From positions 1-5,133 of the forward strand of contig CAMZHY010000295.1 of assembly GCA_947307005.1 (NCBI GenBank): a DNA stretch of 5,133 nucleotides, read 5' to 3'. Source of the DNA: an uncultured Planctomycetaceae bacterium. Its GTDB lineage: Bacteria; Planctomycetota; Planctomycetia; Pirellulales; Thermoguttaceae. The position numbers were made by a program, and so were the translations under genes. Below, piece by piece: positions 1 to 5,133 of this stretch (position 1 is its first letter; each line of letters starts with the position of its first letter). The notes under the pieces are model-generated. The model worked only from the letters and a program-made list of their open reading frames with translations, made no database searches and was not told where the DNA came from.

Positions 1-180
1 CTGGATGTGAAGAAAGCGAAGGACTCGGAAGAGACTGAAGAGGTGAAGATCCCGGTCGATACTGTCGTGATGTCGGTGGGCGCACTGCCGAACGAGGGAC
101 TTTATGATGAACTTGGTGCTTACTTCGGGAGCGGTGAGGACGGCGGAGTCGGGAAGGTCGCTGTATTCAATGACGTTTAG
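1..180 (+). pseudogene. C-terminal-half fragment of an FAD/NAD(P)-binding oxidoreductase (FadH/NADH:flavin oxidoreductase-like), truncated
   Basis: Frame 1 is open from the window edge to a TAG at 178-180 (59 residues). Residues around 22-41 read PVDTVVMSVGALPNEGLYDE. This is the pattern seen near the C-terminus of the NAD(P)H-binding part of 2,4-dienoyl-CoA reductase/NADH:flavin oxidoreductases, where a D-T-V-V strand is followed by a (V/I)G-x-x-P-N turn and an LY-(D/E)-E-L helix. In that family the chain then continues for several dozen residues through a conserved Gly-Asp (FAD-binding) motif. Here the similarity ends at about base 118-125. What follows (YFGSGEDGG...) lacks the Gly-Asp motif and is the antisense of a pyrophosphorylase gene. 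I infer that the oxidoreductase is broken at this point and that its last roughly 18 codons are not native. The N-terminal part lies outside the window. The family call is from motif memory; other two-dinucleotide flavoprotein oxidoreductases are possible. Confidence 0.5.
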
Positions 181-1155
181 CTTGCCGTCGACCATAACCA
201 TATTGCCGACGCGATCTTTGGGATTCTTCTTGCGGACGACCTGCGACGAGTACTCCGAACGGCACAGAACGTGATATCCGATGAATTCGGGGCTACAGAG
301 GTCGATGATCGGGTTGTCGATCTGGAAATAGAAGATTTCTTCGATTCCACGTCTCTTCAACTCGGTGAGAATTCCCTTTTCGCGAACCGTCGGGAGGGGC
401 GAGTCGGGCTGAGGCGCGTTAATGGCGGCGAGCATTCCGCCGTGTCCGTCGGGGCTTCGGGCGATTTCCGCCTTGTTCGCAAGGAGAACTTTGCCGGAAT
501 CGAAATCGACGGACGGCATTGTTCCCTGACAGAAAATGAGAACGTCGTCGGCGGGAAGTCCGAAATTGTCGTTCTCTTTAAAGAAGTCGATCGTCTCCTG
601 ATGCGTCGCGGGGCTCGTCTGAATGCAGAAGGGGAGACGCTTTCCGTACTTGCGGCTCATCGCGCGAATGCGTTCGATATGAATCTGGAAGAGCGTCGCT
701 TGAGAAATCGGACCGATCGGATAAATTCCTTTGGCGTGTGGAAAGTCGAGCCGCGTGCCCTGACCGCCCGCGACGACGACGAGCGCGATCTTTCCTGCGC
801 GAAGGTATTCTTCCCCGACGGCGACCGCTTTCAGGGGCGTGATTTTGTCGGTCGATTCGTCGATCTTAGTCGCGGGAGACTGCGGGAAGGGCGAGTCGGG
901 AGAACGGTCGTAATCGCGCAAATCGCTGAGTTTGAAGGCGGTCGGTTCCTCGGCGCGATCGGCGAGCGCGGCGGCAGCGGGCGGATCGTAGCGGTGAATG
1001 AAGAGCTGATCGAGCTTTGCAAAGTCGACGTTCTCGATCTGGCGCCCCAGCGATTCGCGCTCTTCCTCCGTGAGTTCGTCCCAGAATGTCAATAGTTGTT
1101 CCTGACCGTGCGGTTCAAGTTTTTGAAGAAGAGCTTCGCGCGTATACGACGTCAT
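1..1155 (-). CDS. UDP-N-acetylglucosamine/UDP-sugar pyrophosphorylase (UAP/UDPGP family), C-terminally truncated
   Basis: Enzymes of this family make a UDP-sugar (usually UDP-GlcNAc) and pyrophosphate from UTP and the sugar 1-phosphate in the cytosol, feeding envelope and polysaccharide synthesis. The ATG at 1155-1153 follows a purine-rich ribosome site, and 385 codons stay open to base 1. An N-terminal helical part (1-120) precedes the nucleotide-binding loop AGGQGTRL (129-136). After it come KGIYPIGP, the helix TLFQIHIERI, a QTSPATH segment, SPDGHGGM (234-241, uridine-binding region) and FQIDNP (277-282, metal-site region). The segment VIEYSDLPD ends at 336. All are in the family order. Beyond residue about 337 the similarity stops. 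The expected GNIAIH-type motif and about 140 C-terminal residues are missing, and the frame reads antisense through an oxidoreductase fragment. The glycine that usually follows GTRL is Asp137. As it stands the enzyme would probably be inactive, unless the junction is an artefact. UTP-glucose-1-phosphate uridylyltransferase is a less likely alternative. Confidence 0.85.
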   Translation of the reverse strand, partial: MTSYTREALLQKLEPHGQEQLLTFWDELTEEERESLGRQIENVDFAKLDQLFIHRYDPPAAAALADRAEEPTAFKLSDLRDYDRSPDSPFPQSPATKIDESTDKITPLKAVAVGEEYLRAGKIALVVVAGGQGTRLDFPHAKGIYPIGPISQATLFQIHIERIRAMSRKYGKRLPFCIQTSPATHQETIDFFKENDNFGLPADDVLIFCQGTMPSVDFDSGKVLLANKAEIARSPDGHGGMLAAINAPQPDSPLPTVREKGILTELKRRGIEEIFYFQIDNPIIDLCSPEFIGYHVLCRSEYSSQVVRKKNPKDRVGNMVMVDGKLNVIEYSDLPDSAVLTAPEVSTKFIIKSLVRQCAHRHHDSIDRDLHLFSLFRVLRFLHIQ

Positions 1156-1169
1156 TTTTCCTTTTCCTT
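1156..1169 (-). promoter_or_regulatory. Ribosome binding site of the pyrophosphorylase gene
   Basis: Read on the minus strand, the start codon is preceded by AAGGAAAAGGAAAA. The nearer GG pair sits four bases before the ATG and the AAGGA core ten bases before it. The run is unusually A-rich but supports the ATG at 1155-1153 as the start. Confidence 0.55.
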
Positions 1170-1232
1170 AACATTACGGGGGTCGGTGGACGACAAAGTC
1201 GCCAAACGTCCGACGTATCGACCTTTTACCGC

Positions 1233-1261
1233 ATTTTACACGCGTTTCGTCCATTTTTCAA
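1233..1261 (-). promoter_or_regulatory. Sigma70-like promoter for the pyrophosphorylase gene
   Basis: On the minus strand a -35 box TTGAAA (1261-1256; five of six matches to TTGACA) is separated by exactly 17 bases from a -10 box TAAAAT (1238-1233; five of six matches to TATAAT). Transcription would start near 1226, giving a leader of about 70 bases before the ATG at 1155. The match was made by eye; no start-site data are available. Confidence 0.5.
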
Positions 1262-1489
1262 GCGGCGCCGCGTTCTTTGTCGTTCTTTTTCGCGACGTCG
1301 AGCGTTTTCAGCTGAATCGTTGAAGTTGTTTATTTCAAAGGTTTGCGTCGCTTGGGACAACGATTGCGGATTTGCGCGATTGTGACGATTTTCGATTTCC
1401 CTGAGTTTGGGGACGGTTCAAGTGACGCCGTTGCGTTTTTTGTTCGCGCGTTATAGAACTAGACGTCGTTAAGAGGACTTTCCCATCCC

Positions 1490-1495
1490 AAGGAG
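1490..1495 (+). promoter_or_regulatory. Shine-Dalgarno of the SUMF1-like gene
   Basis: AAGGAG lies ten bases before the ATG at 1506. The spacing is slightly long. It nevertheless favours this start over the in-frame ATG codons at 1563 and 1578, which have no comparable purine core at a suitable distance. Confidence 0.6.
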
Positions 1496-1505
1496 ACTGA
1501 CAACG

Positions 1506-2330
1506 ATGAAAAAGACGCAAAACGACAACGGCGACTCCGCTTATCGTAAGGCTGGCGAGCGCATGACGCTGACGATTATGAGGGTGAAATACCCGTTCCG
1601 CTGGATTCCCGCCGGTTCGTTCGTTATGGGGAGTCCGTTGAGCGAGCAAAAAGAGGCTGCGAAGGCGTTCTTTGGGATTTTCGACTATTCAGAAGAAGTT
1701 CAACACAGGGTGAATATTAGTCGTGGTTTCTGGATGCTGGAGAGTCCAGTTACGCGCGGGATGTGGAAAGCGATCATGGGCGCCGATCCGTGCTATTACA
1801 GCCAACCCAACAATCATCCCGCCGTGCAAGTTTCTTGGGACGACTGTCAAGAATACGTTCGAAAGTTGAACGATTTGGGGATATGTCCCGAAGGTTTTAC
1901 GTTTAGCCTTCCGACGGAAGCGGAGTGGGAGTACGCTTGTCGCGCGGGGACGACGACGCCGTATCATTTTGGAACCGCGTTAAACGGCGACAAGGCGAAC
2001 TGTTGCGGTCAATTTCCCTTCGGAACGGATGTAAAAGGCGAGTCTTCTTATGGAACGTCGAAAGTTGGGACATATCCTGCGAATTCTTGGGGTCTCGTCG
2101 ATATGCACGGCAACGCATCCGAATGGACGCTGGACTGGCGCGGCGCTTATCCGACGGGCGAGGTTACGGATCCGCTCGGACCGGAAACGGGAGAGCAACG
2201 CGTGTTTCGCGGCGGCGGTTGGAGCGATCTTGCGCATGATTGTCGCTCCGCCAGTCGTCGCAGCGACGATCCTGACAACGCCGACAACGACTCTGTCGGC
2301 GCCCGACTTGTTCTTCGTCAGAAAGATTGA
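1506..2330 (+). CDS. SUMF1/PvdO-fold (formylglycine-generating-enzyme-like) protein, probably not a true FGE
   Basis: This complete 274-residue protein is almost entirely one FGE-sulfatase (SUMF1, C-type-lectin-like) domain. Family landmarks appear in order: FRWIPAGSFVMGSP (31-44), PVTRGMW (81-87), PAVQVSWDDC (105-114), LPTEAEWEYACRAGT (135-149), SWGLVDMHGNASEW (194-207), RVFRGGGW (232-239) and the closing GARLV (265-269). The N-terminus has no signal peptide or membrane helix, so it is probably cytosolic. True formylglycine-generating enzymes carry two copper-binding cysteines after the GGSY motif. Here the first position is Asp241. Cys246 falls at the second position in a gapless alignment but belongs to a C-R-S-A motif that I recall as common in non-catalytic relatives. 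The usual W in the GNVWEW motif is Ser205. Catalysis of formylglycine formation is therefore unlikely; a binding role or another nonheme-iron-like activity is possible. No sulfatase gene is adjacent, and the gene appears to be transcribed alone. Confidence 0.85.
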   Translation: MKKTQNDNGDSAYRKAGERMTLTIMRVKYPFRWIPAGSFVMGSPLSEQKEAAKAFFGIFDYSEEVQHRVNISRGFWMLESPVTRGMWKAIMGADPCYYSQPNNHPAVQVSWDDCQEYVRKLNDLGICPEGFTFSLPTEAEWEYACRAGTTTPYHFGTALNGDKANCCGQFPFGTDVKGESSYGTSKVGTYPANSWGLVDMHGNASEWTLDWRGAYPTGEVTDPLGPETGEQRVFRGGGWSDLAHDCRSASRRSDDPDNADNDSVGARLVLRQKD

Positions 2331-2753
2331 TCTCCCCTTTCACTGTTCCACGTCGCTCTTCTTTGCGCGATGAGATATTGGGGTAAGAAGGAATATCATC
2401 TGGGACGTCAGCGGGTCGCCCTTGACGCTCGATCGTCGCAAGGGGAGGGGGGGTTCGGCGATTCGCTTCTGTCTTTGCCGCAAGCGCGCGTGGAAAAAAA
2501 GGGGTCTTTTCCCGTGAGGATATAGACAAATGGGACGAAATAAGTAATAATAAGAGAGCCGCGCTCTGCGCGTCTTGCGATAGACGTTGTCGAGAGCGGC
2601 GCGTAAGGCTTTTGTCGGGTCGAACGACGCGAAGAGCGTCGGCTTCTCGCGCGGTAATTTATCGGGCGAGCGGACGGTTCTTTTGTCGTTTTTGTCGTTC
2701 GTTCGGAACGCCTGCGGCGTCGTCTGTATCTAACAGGCGGCGTCTTCCGAATT

Positions 2754-2782
2754 TTGAAACTTGGAAAGCGGATCGTTATCAT
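2754..2782 (+). promoter_or_regulatory. Sigma70-like promoter for the ABC transporter operon
   Basis: TTGAAA (2754-2759; five of six to TTGACA) is separated by 17 bases from TATCAT (2777-2782; five of six to TATAAT). The predicted start near 2789 leaves a leader of about 88 bases before the ATG at 2877. The -35 hexamer and the spacing are identical to those of the leftward promoter at 1233-1261. Assigned by eye only. Confidence 0.5.
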
Positions 2783-2827
2783 CGTTCGTGCATATTCGCA
2801 GGCGAGACCGCGTCGACCGGGTTTTCA

Positions 2828-2856
2828 GACGACGAAAGCGGAGCGGCGTCATTTTT
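2828..2856 (+). terminator. Possible leader hairpin with T-run (attenuator-like)
   Basis: Within the predicted leader, GACGACG (2828-2834) can pair with CGGCGTC (2844-2850) except for one A-G mismatch, enclosing a nine-base loop. ATTTTT follows directly at 2851-2856, and another T-run comes just after. It sits between the promoter at 2754-2782 and the Shine-Dalgarno at 2866-2869, the place expected for an attenuator. The stem is short and broken, so it may be chance. Confidence 0.22.
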
Positions 2857-2865
2857 AACTTTTGC

Positions 2866-2869
2866 GAGG
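2866..2869 (+). promoter_or_regulatory. Shine-Dalgarno that decides the ATPase start
   Basis: GAGG lies seven bases before the ATG at 2877. An in-frame TTG at 2862 would give five more residues, but it sits upstream of this site and has no purine core before it, so the ATG at 2877 is preferred. Confidence 0.6.
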
Positions 2870-2876
2870 CTATTCA

Positions 2877-3848
2877 ATGGGAACTGCACCCGACGTTGTT
2901 GTCGAAAAAGACGTTGTTGTCGAAAAAACGGAATCCGGCGCGGCCGTTGAAAAAACGGAGTCGGACGTCGTCGTTGAAACTAAGAACCTCACGAAGACCT
3001 ACCGCGACTTCTGGGGACGCCAGAAGGTTAGGGCGCTCAAGGCGCTCGATCTTGAAATCCGGCGCGGCGAGATTTTTGGCCTCCTCGGCCCGAACGGCTC
3101 CGGAAAAACGACGACGATTAAACTTCTCCTCGGGCTTCTTTTCCCCACGAGCGGCGAAGTCAACATTCTCGGACGTTCCGCGACGGACGTGACGAAAAAC
3201 GAGCGTCTTGGCTACCTCCCCGAAGAGTCTTATCTCTATCGTTTTCTGAACGCGGAAGAGACGCTCGACTTTTACGGGCGACTCTTCAAGATTCCTGGCG
3301 CGGTTCGCCGTCAGCGCGTCGATCAACTTATCAATATGGTCGGTCTGGGTTCTGCGCGCAAGCGTCAACTTCGCGAATACTCCAAGGGTATGACGCGGCG
3401 CATCGGTCTCGCGCAGGCGCTGATTAACGACCCCGACCTGATTCTTCTCGACGAGCCGACGAGCGGTCTCGACCCGATCGGCACGCGCAACATGAAGGAT
3501 CTCATCCTGAAACTGAAGGACGAGGGCAAGACGATCATCATGTCGAGCCACCTTCTTGGCGACGTGCAGGACGTCTGCGACCGCGTCGGCGTTCTCTATC
3601 AGGGCGAACTCAAGGAACTCGGACGCGTCGAAGATCTTCTGAAAGTCGTTGAAGAGACGGAATTCCGCGTTTCCGGACTCAGCGACGACGCGAAGAAAAA
3701 GATCGAGAAGATCATCGAGGAAGACAACTCGAAGCTTCTCTTCTGCGGCAACCCGACGACCTCCCTCGAGAATCTCTTCCACAACATCATTAAGGAAAGC
3801 GAAGCTCGTCCCGGTATGCGCGTTCGCGGAGGTGAAAACGCGAAATGA
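2877..3848 (+). CDS. ABC transporter ATP-binding protein (NatA/ABC-2 type)
   Basis: This is the cytosolic ATPase (323 residues) of an ABC-2 type transporter, hydrolysing ATP to drive its membrane partner encoded next door. The ABC domain starts near residue 31 (VVVETKNLTKTY). It shows Walker A GPNGSGKTT (71-79), a Q-loop region GYLPEE (112-117, Glu116 where many families have Gln), signature YSKGMTRRIGLAQAL (168-182), Walker B LILLDEP (188-194), D-loop SGLD (196-199) and switch His225 in MSSHLL. All catalytic elements are intact. A tail of about 70 residues (roughly 255-323) follows, as is common in this class. Residues 6-35 form a low-complexity acidic extension of DVVVEK and VEKTES repeats that is not part of the fold. 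The stop codon overlaps the permease start in ATGA, so translation is probably coupled. A promoter at 2754-2782 fits. The substrate cannot be inferred. Confidence 0.93.
   Translation: MGTAPDVVVEKDVVVEKTESGAAVEKTESDVVVETKNLTKTYRDFWGRQKVRALKALDLEIRRGEIFGLLGPNGSGKTTTIKLLLGLLFPTSGEVNILGRSATDVTKNERLGYLPEESYLYRFLNAEETLDFYGRLFKIPGAVRRQRVDQLINMVGLGSARKRQLREYSKGMTRRIGLAQALINDPDLILLDEPTSGLDPIGTRNMKDLILKLKDEGKTIIMSSHLLGDVQDVCDRVGVLYQGELKELGRVEDLLKVVEETEFRVSGLSDDAKKKIEKIIEEDNSKLLFCGNPTTSLENLFHNIIKESEARPGMRVRGGENAK
2892..2967 (+). repeat. In-frame tandem repeats at the 5' end of the ATPase gene
   Basis: The 18-base unit GACGTTGTTGTCGAAAAA occurs twice without change (2892-2909 and 2910-2927) and encodes DVVVEK each time. 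It overlaps a second, degenerate series with a nine-residue period in which VEKTES is followed by GAA or DVV, ending about 2967. Unit lengths are multiples of three, so gain or loss would keep the reading frame. Confidence 0.85.
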
Positions 3849-5133
3849 TCCTTGAACATCCAATTCCGCCGTTTCTTGAATGGATCGGACCGGCCGCGCT
3901 CAACTGGCTGCTGGCCGTCGCCGCGCTGACCGCGTTGGCGCTGATCGTTAGTTTCATCATGCTCCTCGTCCGTCGCGGGCCCCAGCAGGGCGCCAAGGCG
4001 ATGGGTTCCGCGATTTCCGACGCTTGGCAAGATTTGAAGTATTTCTCTTGGAAGCGTTGCGGCGCGGTGGCGCTTCTTGCGATTCGCGAGTCGATTCGCA
4101 AAAAGGTTGTCGTCGTCTGCGTCGTTTTCCTCGTGCTGCTCATGTTCGGAGGATGGTTCCTCGATCCCGGCAGCAAGGATCCGGCGCGTCTCTGCACGTC
4201 CTTCGTCTATCAGACGACGACGTATCTTGTGCTGCTCCTCGCGCTTTTCCTCAGCGCTTTGAGCCTTCCAAACGATTTCAAAACGAAGACGATCTATACG
4301 ATCGTCACGAAGCCCGTCCGTTCGAGCGAAATTATCCTCGGTCGTATTCTCGGGGTCGGCGCGATCGGCTCCGCCATCCTTCTCATGATGGCGGTCTGCA
4401 GTTATTTCTTCGTTTCGAGCACCCTCAAACATACTCACGTCCTCAACGACAACGAAGACCTCGCATACGTAACCGACGAAGATCCGAGTTCCCTTCCGCC
4501 CGAAACGGTGATAGCGAAGGGGGCCACGCGGCTTGCGAACGGGCACAAGCACATGGTCGAGAAGTACGCGAACGGGACGCTTCGCGTCTTCGAGGAAAAT
4601 AAGCACACGCACTCGATCGAGCAGGTTGTGGAAGGCGACATGATTCGCTACAAAATCGGTCCCGCTCAAGGTTCGATGCAGGCGAAAGTTCCGGTCTACG
4701 GCAAGATTAAGTTCCGCAACGCCGACGGATTTGAACGCGAGCACGGCATTAACGTCGGCGAAGAGTGGGAATACCGCAGCTACGTCGCCGGCGCGACCGA
4801 CGAGGCGATTATCTGGACTTTTGAAAACGTTACGCCCGCGAAGTTCGCCGACGGTCTCCCTGTCGAAATGACGATTAGCGTTTTCCGCACCCATATGGGC
4901 AATATCGAAGAGACGATTATGGGCGCGCTGTACGTCCGCAACCCGAAGACGGGTCTCATTGCGGAAACGCACGTCTTCAACTCGGAAAAGTATACGACTA
5001 AAGCGTTGCATGTTCCGGTTCAGATCGACAAATCGAAGGTTAAGAATCGACCGTGGCTCGTTAAAAAGACGAACGACAAGGCGTCCTTCGAAGCGACTCC
5101 CGCCGTCGATCTTCCCCAGAAGGAAACGTACAA
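3845..5133 (+). CDS. ABC-2 type transporter permease with large extracytoplasmic domain, partial (3' end outside the window)
   Basis: This is the membrane partner of the ATPase just upstream. Its ATG overlaps that gene's TGA. Within the window 429 codons are open. Predicted membrane helices are at about 17-42, 87-106, 120-141 and 168-190. Positive charges around 43-87 and 146-167 place these loops inside. Residues 79-87 (AIRESIRKK) resemble the amphipathic cytoplasmic helix that precedes the first core helix of ABC-2 permeases. The segment PNDFKTKTIYTIVTKPVRSS (142-161) followed by EIILGRILG matches the conserved cytosolic region of the family. The helix at 17-42 is therefore an extra N-terminal one. 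From residue 191 to the window edge there is a hydrophilic, probably extracytoplasmic, beta-rich-looking domain with three His-X-His motifs (196-198, 234-236, 254-256). The remaining helices should lie downstream. I recall similar proteins in Planctomycetota but know no substrate. A membrane-remodelling or unspecified export role is possible. Confidence 0.85.
   Translation, partial: MILEHPIPPFLEWIGPAALNWLLAVAALTALALIVSFIMLLVRRGPQQGAKAMGSAISDAWQDLKYFSWKRCGAVALLAIRESIRKKVVVVCVVFLVLLMFGGWFLDPGSKDPARLCTSFVYQTTTYLVLLLALFLSALSLPNDFKTKTIYTIVTKPVRSSEIILGRILGVGAIGSAILLMMAVCSYFFVSSTLKHTHVLNDNEDLAYVTDEDPSSLPPETVIAKGATRLANGHKHMVEKYANGTLRVFEENKHTHSIEQVVEGDMIRYKIGPAQGSMQAKVPVYGKIKFRNADGFEREHGINVGEEWEYRSYVAGATDEAIIWTFENVTPAKFADGLPVEMTISVFRTHMGNIEETIMGALYVRNPKTGLIAETHVFNSEKYTTKALHVPVQIDKSKVKNRPWLVKKTNDKASFEATPAVDLPQKETY

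Larger units (their letters stand above)
1156..1505. other. Divergent intergenic region, 350 bases
   Basis: This gap separates the leftward pyrophosphorylase gene from the rightward SUMF1-like gene. Open frames here are short and rich in Arg and Ser, without recognisable motifs, and I see no RNA gene. It holds the leftward promoter at 1233-1261, a short palindrome CGACGTCG (1293-1300) and four irregularly spaced CGATT words between 1361 and 1397 that could be chance. A rightward promoter is not clear. The best candidate is TTGCGT (1431-1436) and TATAGA (1452-1457) with a short 15-base spacer, which is weak. Confidence 0.6.
2331..2876. other. Long non-coding stretch, 546 bases
   Basis: No convincing gene lies between the SUMF1-like gene and the ABC ATPase. 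Open frames on both strands are Arg/Ser-rich, lack motifs and have no ribosome sites. Visible items are: an imperfect hairpin 2369-2379/2392-2400; a hairpin with CGTCA-GC-GGG against CCC-T-TGACG (2406-2427) with no T-run; a G-run (AAGGGGAGGGGGGG, about 2440-2453); an AT-rich patch (about 2519-2553); a six-base-pair hairpin CGACGC/GCGTCG (2625-2641); and CGCCTG/CAGGCG around 2709-2738. None is a classic terminator. I see no tRNA and no known small RNA. The right end holds the promoter and leader of the ABC operon. Confidence 0.6.

Noticed and set aside
271..1095. A 274-codon open frame on the plus strand
   Set aside because: It lies antisense to the pyrophosphorylase, whose minus-strand translation carries clear family motifs. 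The plus-strand protein has none and has no good ribosome site.
1148..1467. Repeated GACGTC/CGACGTCG palindromes (near 1148, 1293 and 1462) as operator sites
   Set aside because: The same word recurs inside coding regions because GAC and GTC codons are favoured, and the spacing is irregular.
2369..2400. Inverted repeat as a terminator for the SUMF1-like gene
   Set aside because: The AT-rich stem is broken by a two-base bulge, the loop is long, and no T-run follows.
2862..2876. TTG start for the ATPase giving five extra residues
   Set aside because: The Shine-Dalgarno GAGG at 2866-2869 lies after the TTG and is well placed for the ATG at 2877.
2408..2950. Open frames of 110-125 codons in the gap upstream of the ATPase on both strands
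   Set aside because: They encode runs of Arg and Ser with no motif or ribosome site, and one runs into the ATPase gene in another frame. They look like chance frames.
3372..3425. Deviant ABC signature (SKGM rather than SGGQ) and Glu in the Q-loop as a sign of inactivity
   Set aside because: Both variants are common in the NatA/ABC-2 ATPase class, and all other catalytic motifs are intact.
2874..3863. A 329-codon open frame on the minus strand
   Set aside because: It is fully antisense to the ATPase, whose Walker A, signature, Walker B and switch motifs are unambiguous. It shows no family motifs of its own.
4024..4602. A 192-codon plus-strand frame inside the permease
   Set aside because: It overlaps the permease in another frame. 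The permease frame has membrane helices and ABC-2 motifs and is coupled to the ATPase stop.
3599..5011. A 470-codon open frame on the minus strand, the longest closed frame here
   Set aside because: It is antisense to the ABC ATPase end and the permease. The product is a featureless Arg/Glu/Asp-rich chain. Codon bias toward GAC/GTC and CGC/GCG triplets keeps the opposite strand free of stops.
1..5133. CRISPR array, insertion sequence, tRNA, rRNA or diversity-generating retroelement
   Set aside because: No regularly spaced repeats, transposase, terminal inverted repeats, tRNA-like arms or reverse transcriptase were seen. The SUMF1-fold gene alone is not evidence for a retroelement target.

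Overview
The window looks like chromosomal DNA of a member of the Planctomycetota, possibly an uncultured gut or anaerobic lineage. This rests on recall of protein families, not on a marker gene. Three families point the same way: a eukaryote-like UDP-sugar pyrophosphorylase (UAP/UDPGP type), a cytosolic SUMF1-fold protein of the kind that is multiplied in Planctomycetota, and an ABC-2 type exporter whose permease has an extra N-terminal helix and a large extracytoplasmic insert. Base composition is moderately GC-rich, with many GAC, GTC, ACG and CGC codons. That codon bias produces long but meaningless open frames opposite every real gene.

Layout. At the left edge (about 1-145) two coding signals lie on opposite strands and both are cut short. 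The plus strand carries a piece of the C-terminal half of a FadH/NADH:flavin-oxidoreductase-like protein. The minus strand carries a UAP-family pyrophosphorylase, started at 1155, whose homology to its family stops near 145. The frame stays open to base 1, but there it only reads antisense through the oxidoreductase fragment. This is a rearrangement breakpoint or an assembly/amplification chimera. A 350-base divergent intergenic region (1156-1505) holds a good sigma70-like promoter for the pyrophosphorylase. A complete SUMF1/PvdO-like gene (1506-2330) follows, then 546 bases without a credible gene (2331-2876). That gap holds a second good promoter (2754-2782) and a hairpin plus T-run in the leader. 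The right side is an operon of an ABC ATPase (2877-3848) and its membrane partner (from 3845, running off the window), joined by an ATGA stop/start overlap.

Working together. The ATPase and permease almost certainly form one NatA/ABC-2 type transporter. Its substrate is not evident. The permease exposes three His-X-His motifs outside the membrane, which suggests but does not prove metal binding. The pyrophosphorylase would supply UDP-GlcNAc or a similar UDP-sugar for envelope or polysaccharide synthesis. The SUMF1-like protein lacks at least one of the two catalytic cysteines of true formylglycine-generating enzymes, so its role is unknown. No clearly new multi-gene system is evident. The points most worth checking are the left-edge junction, the His-X-His motifs and the in-frame tandem repeats at the start of the ATPase.
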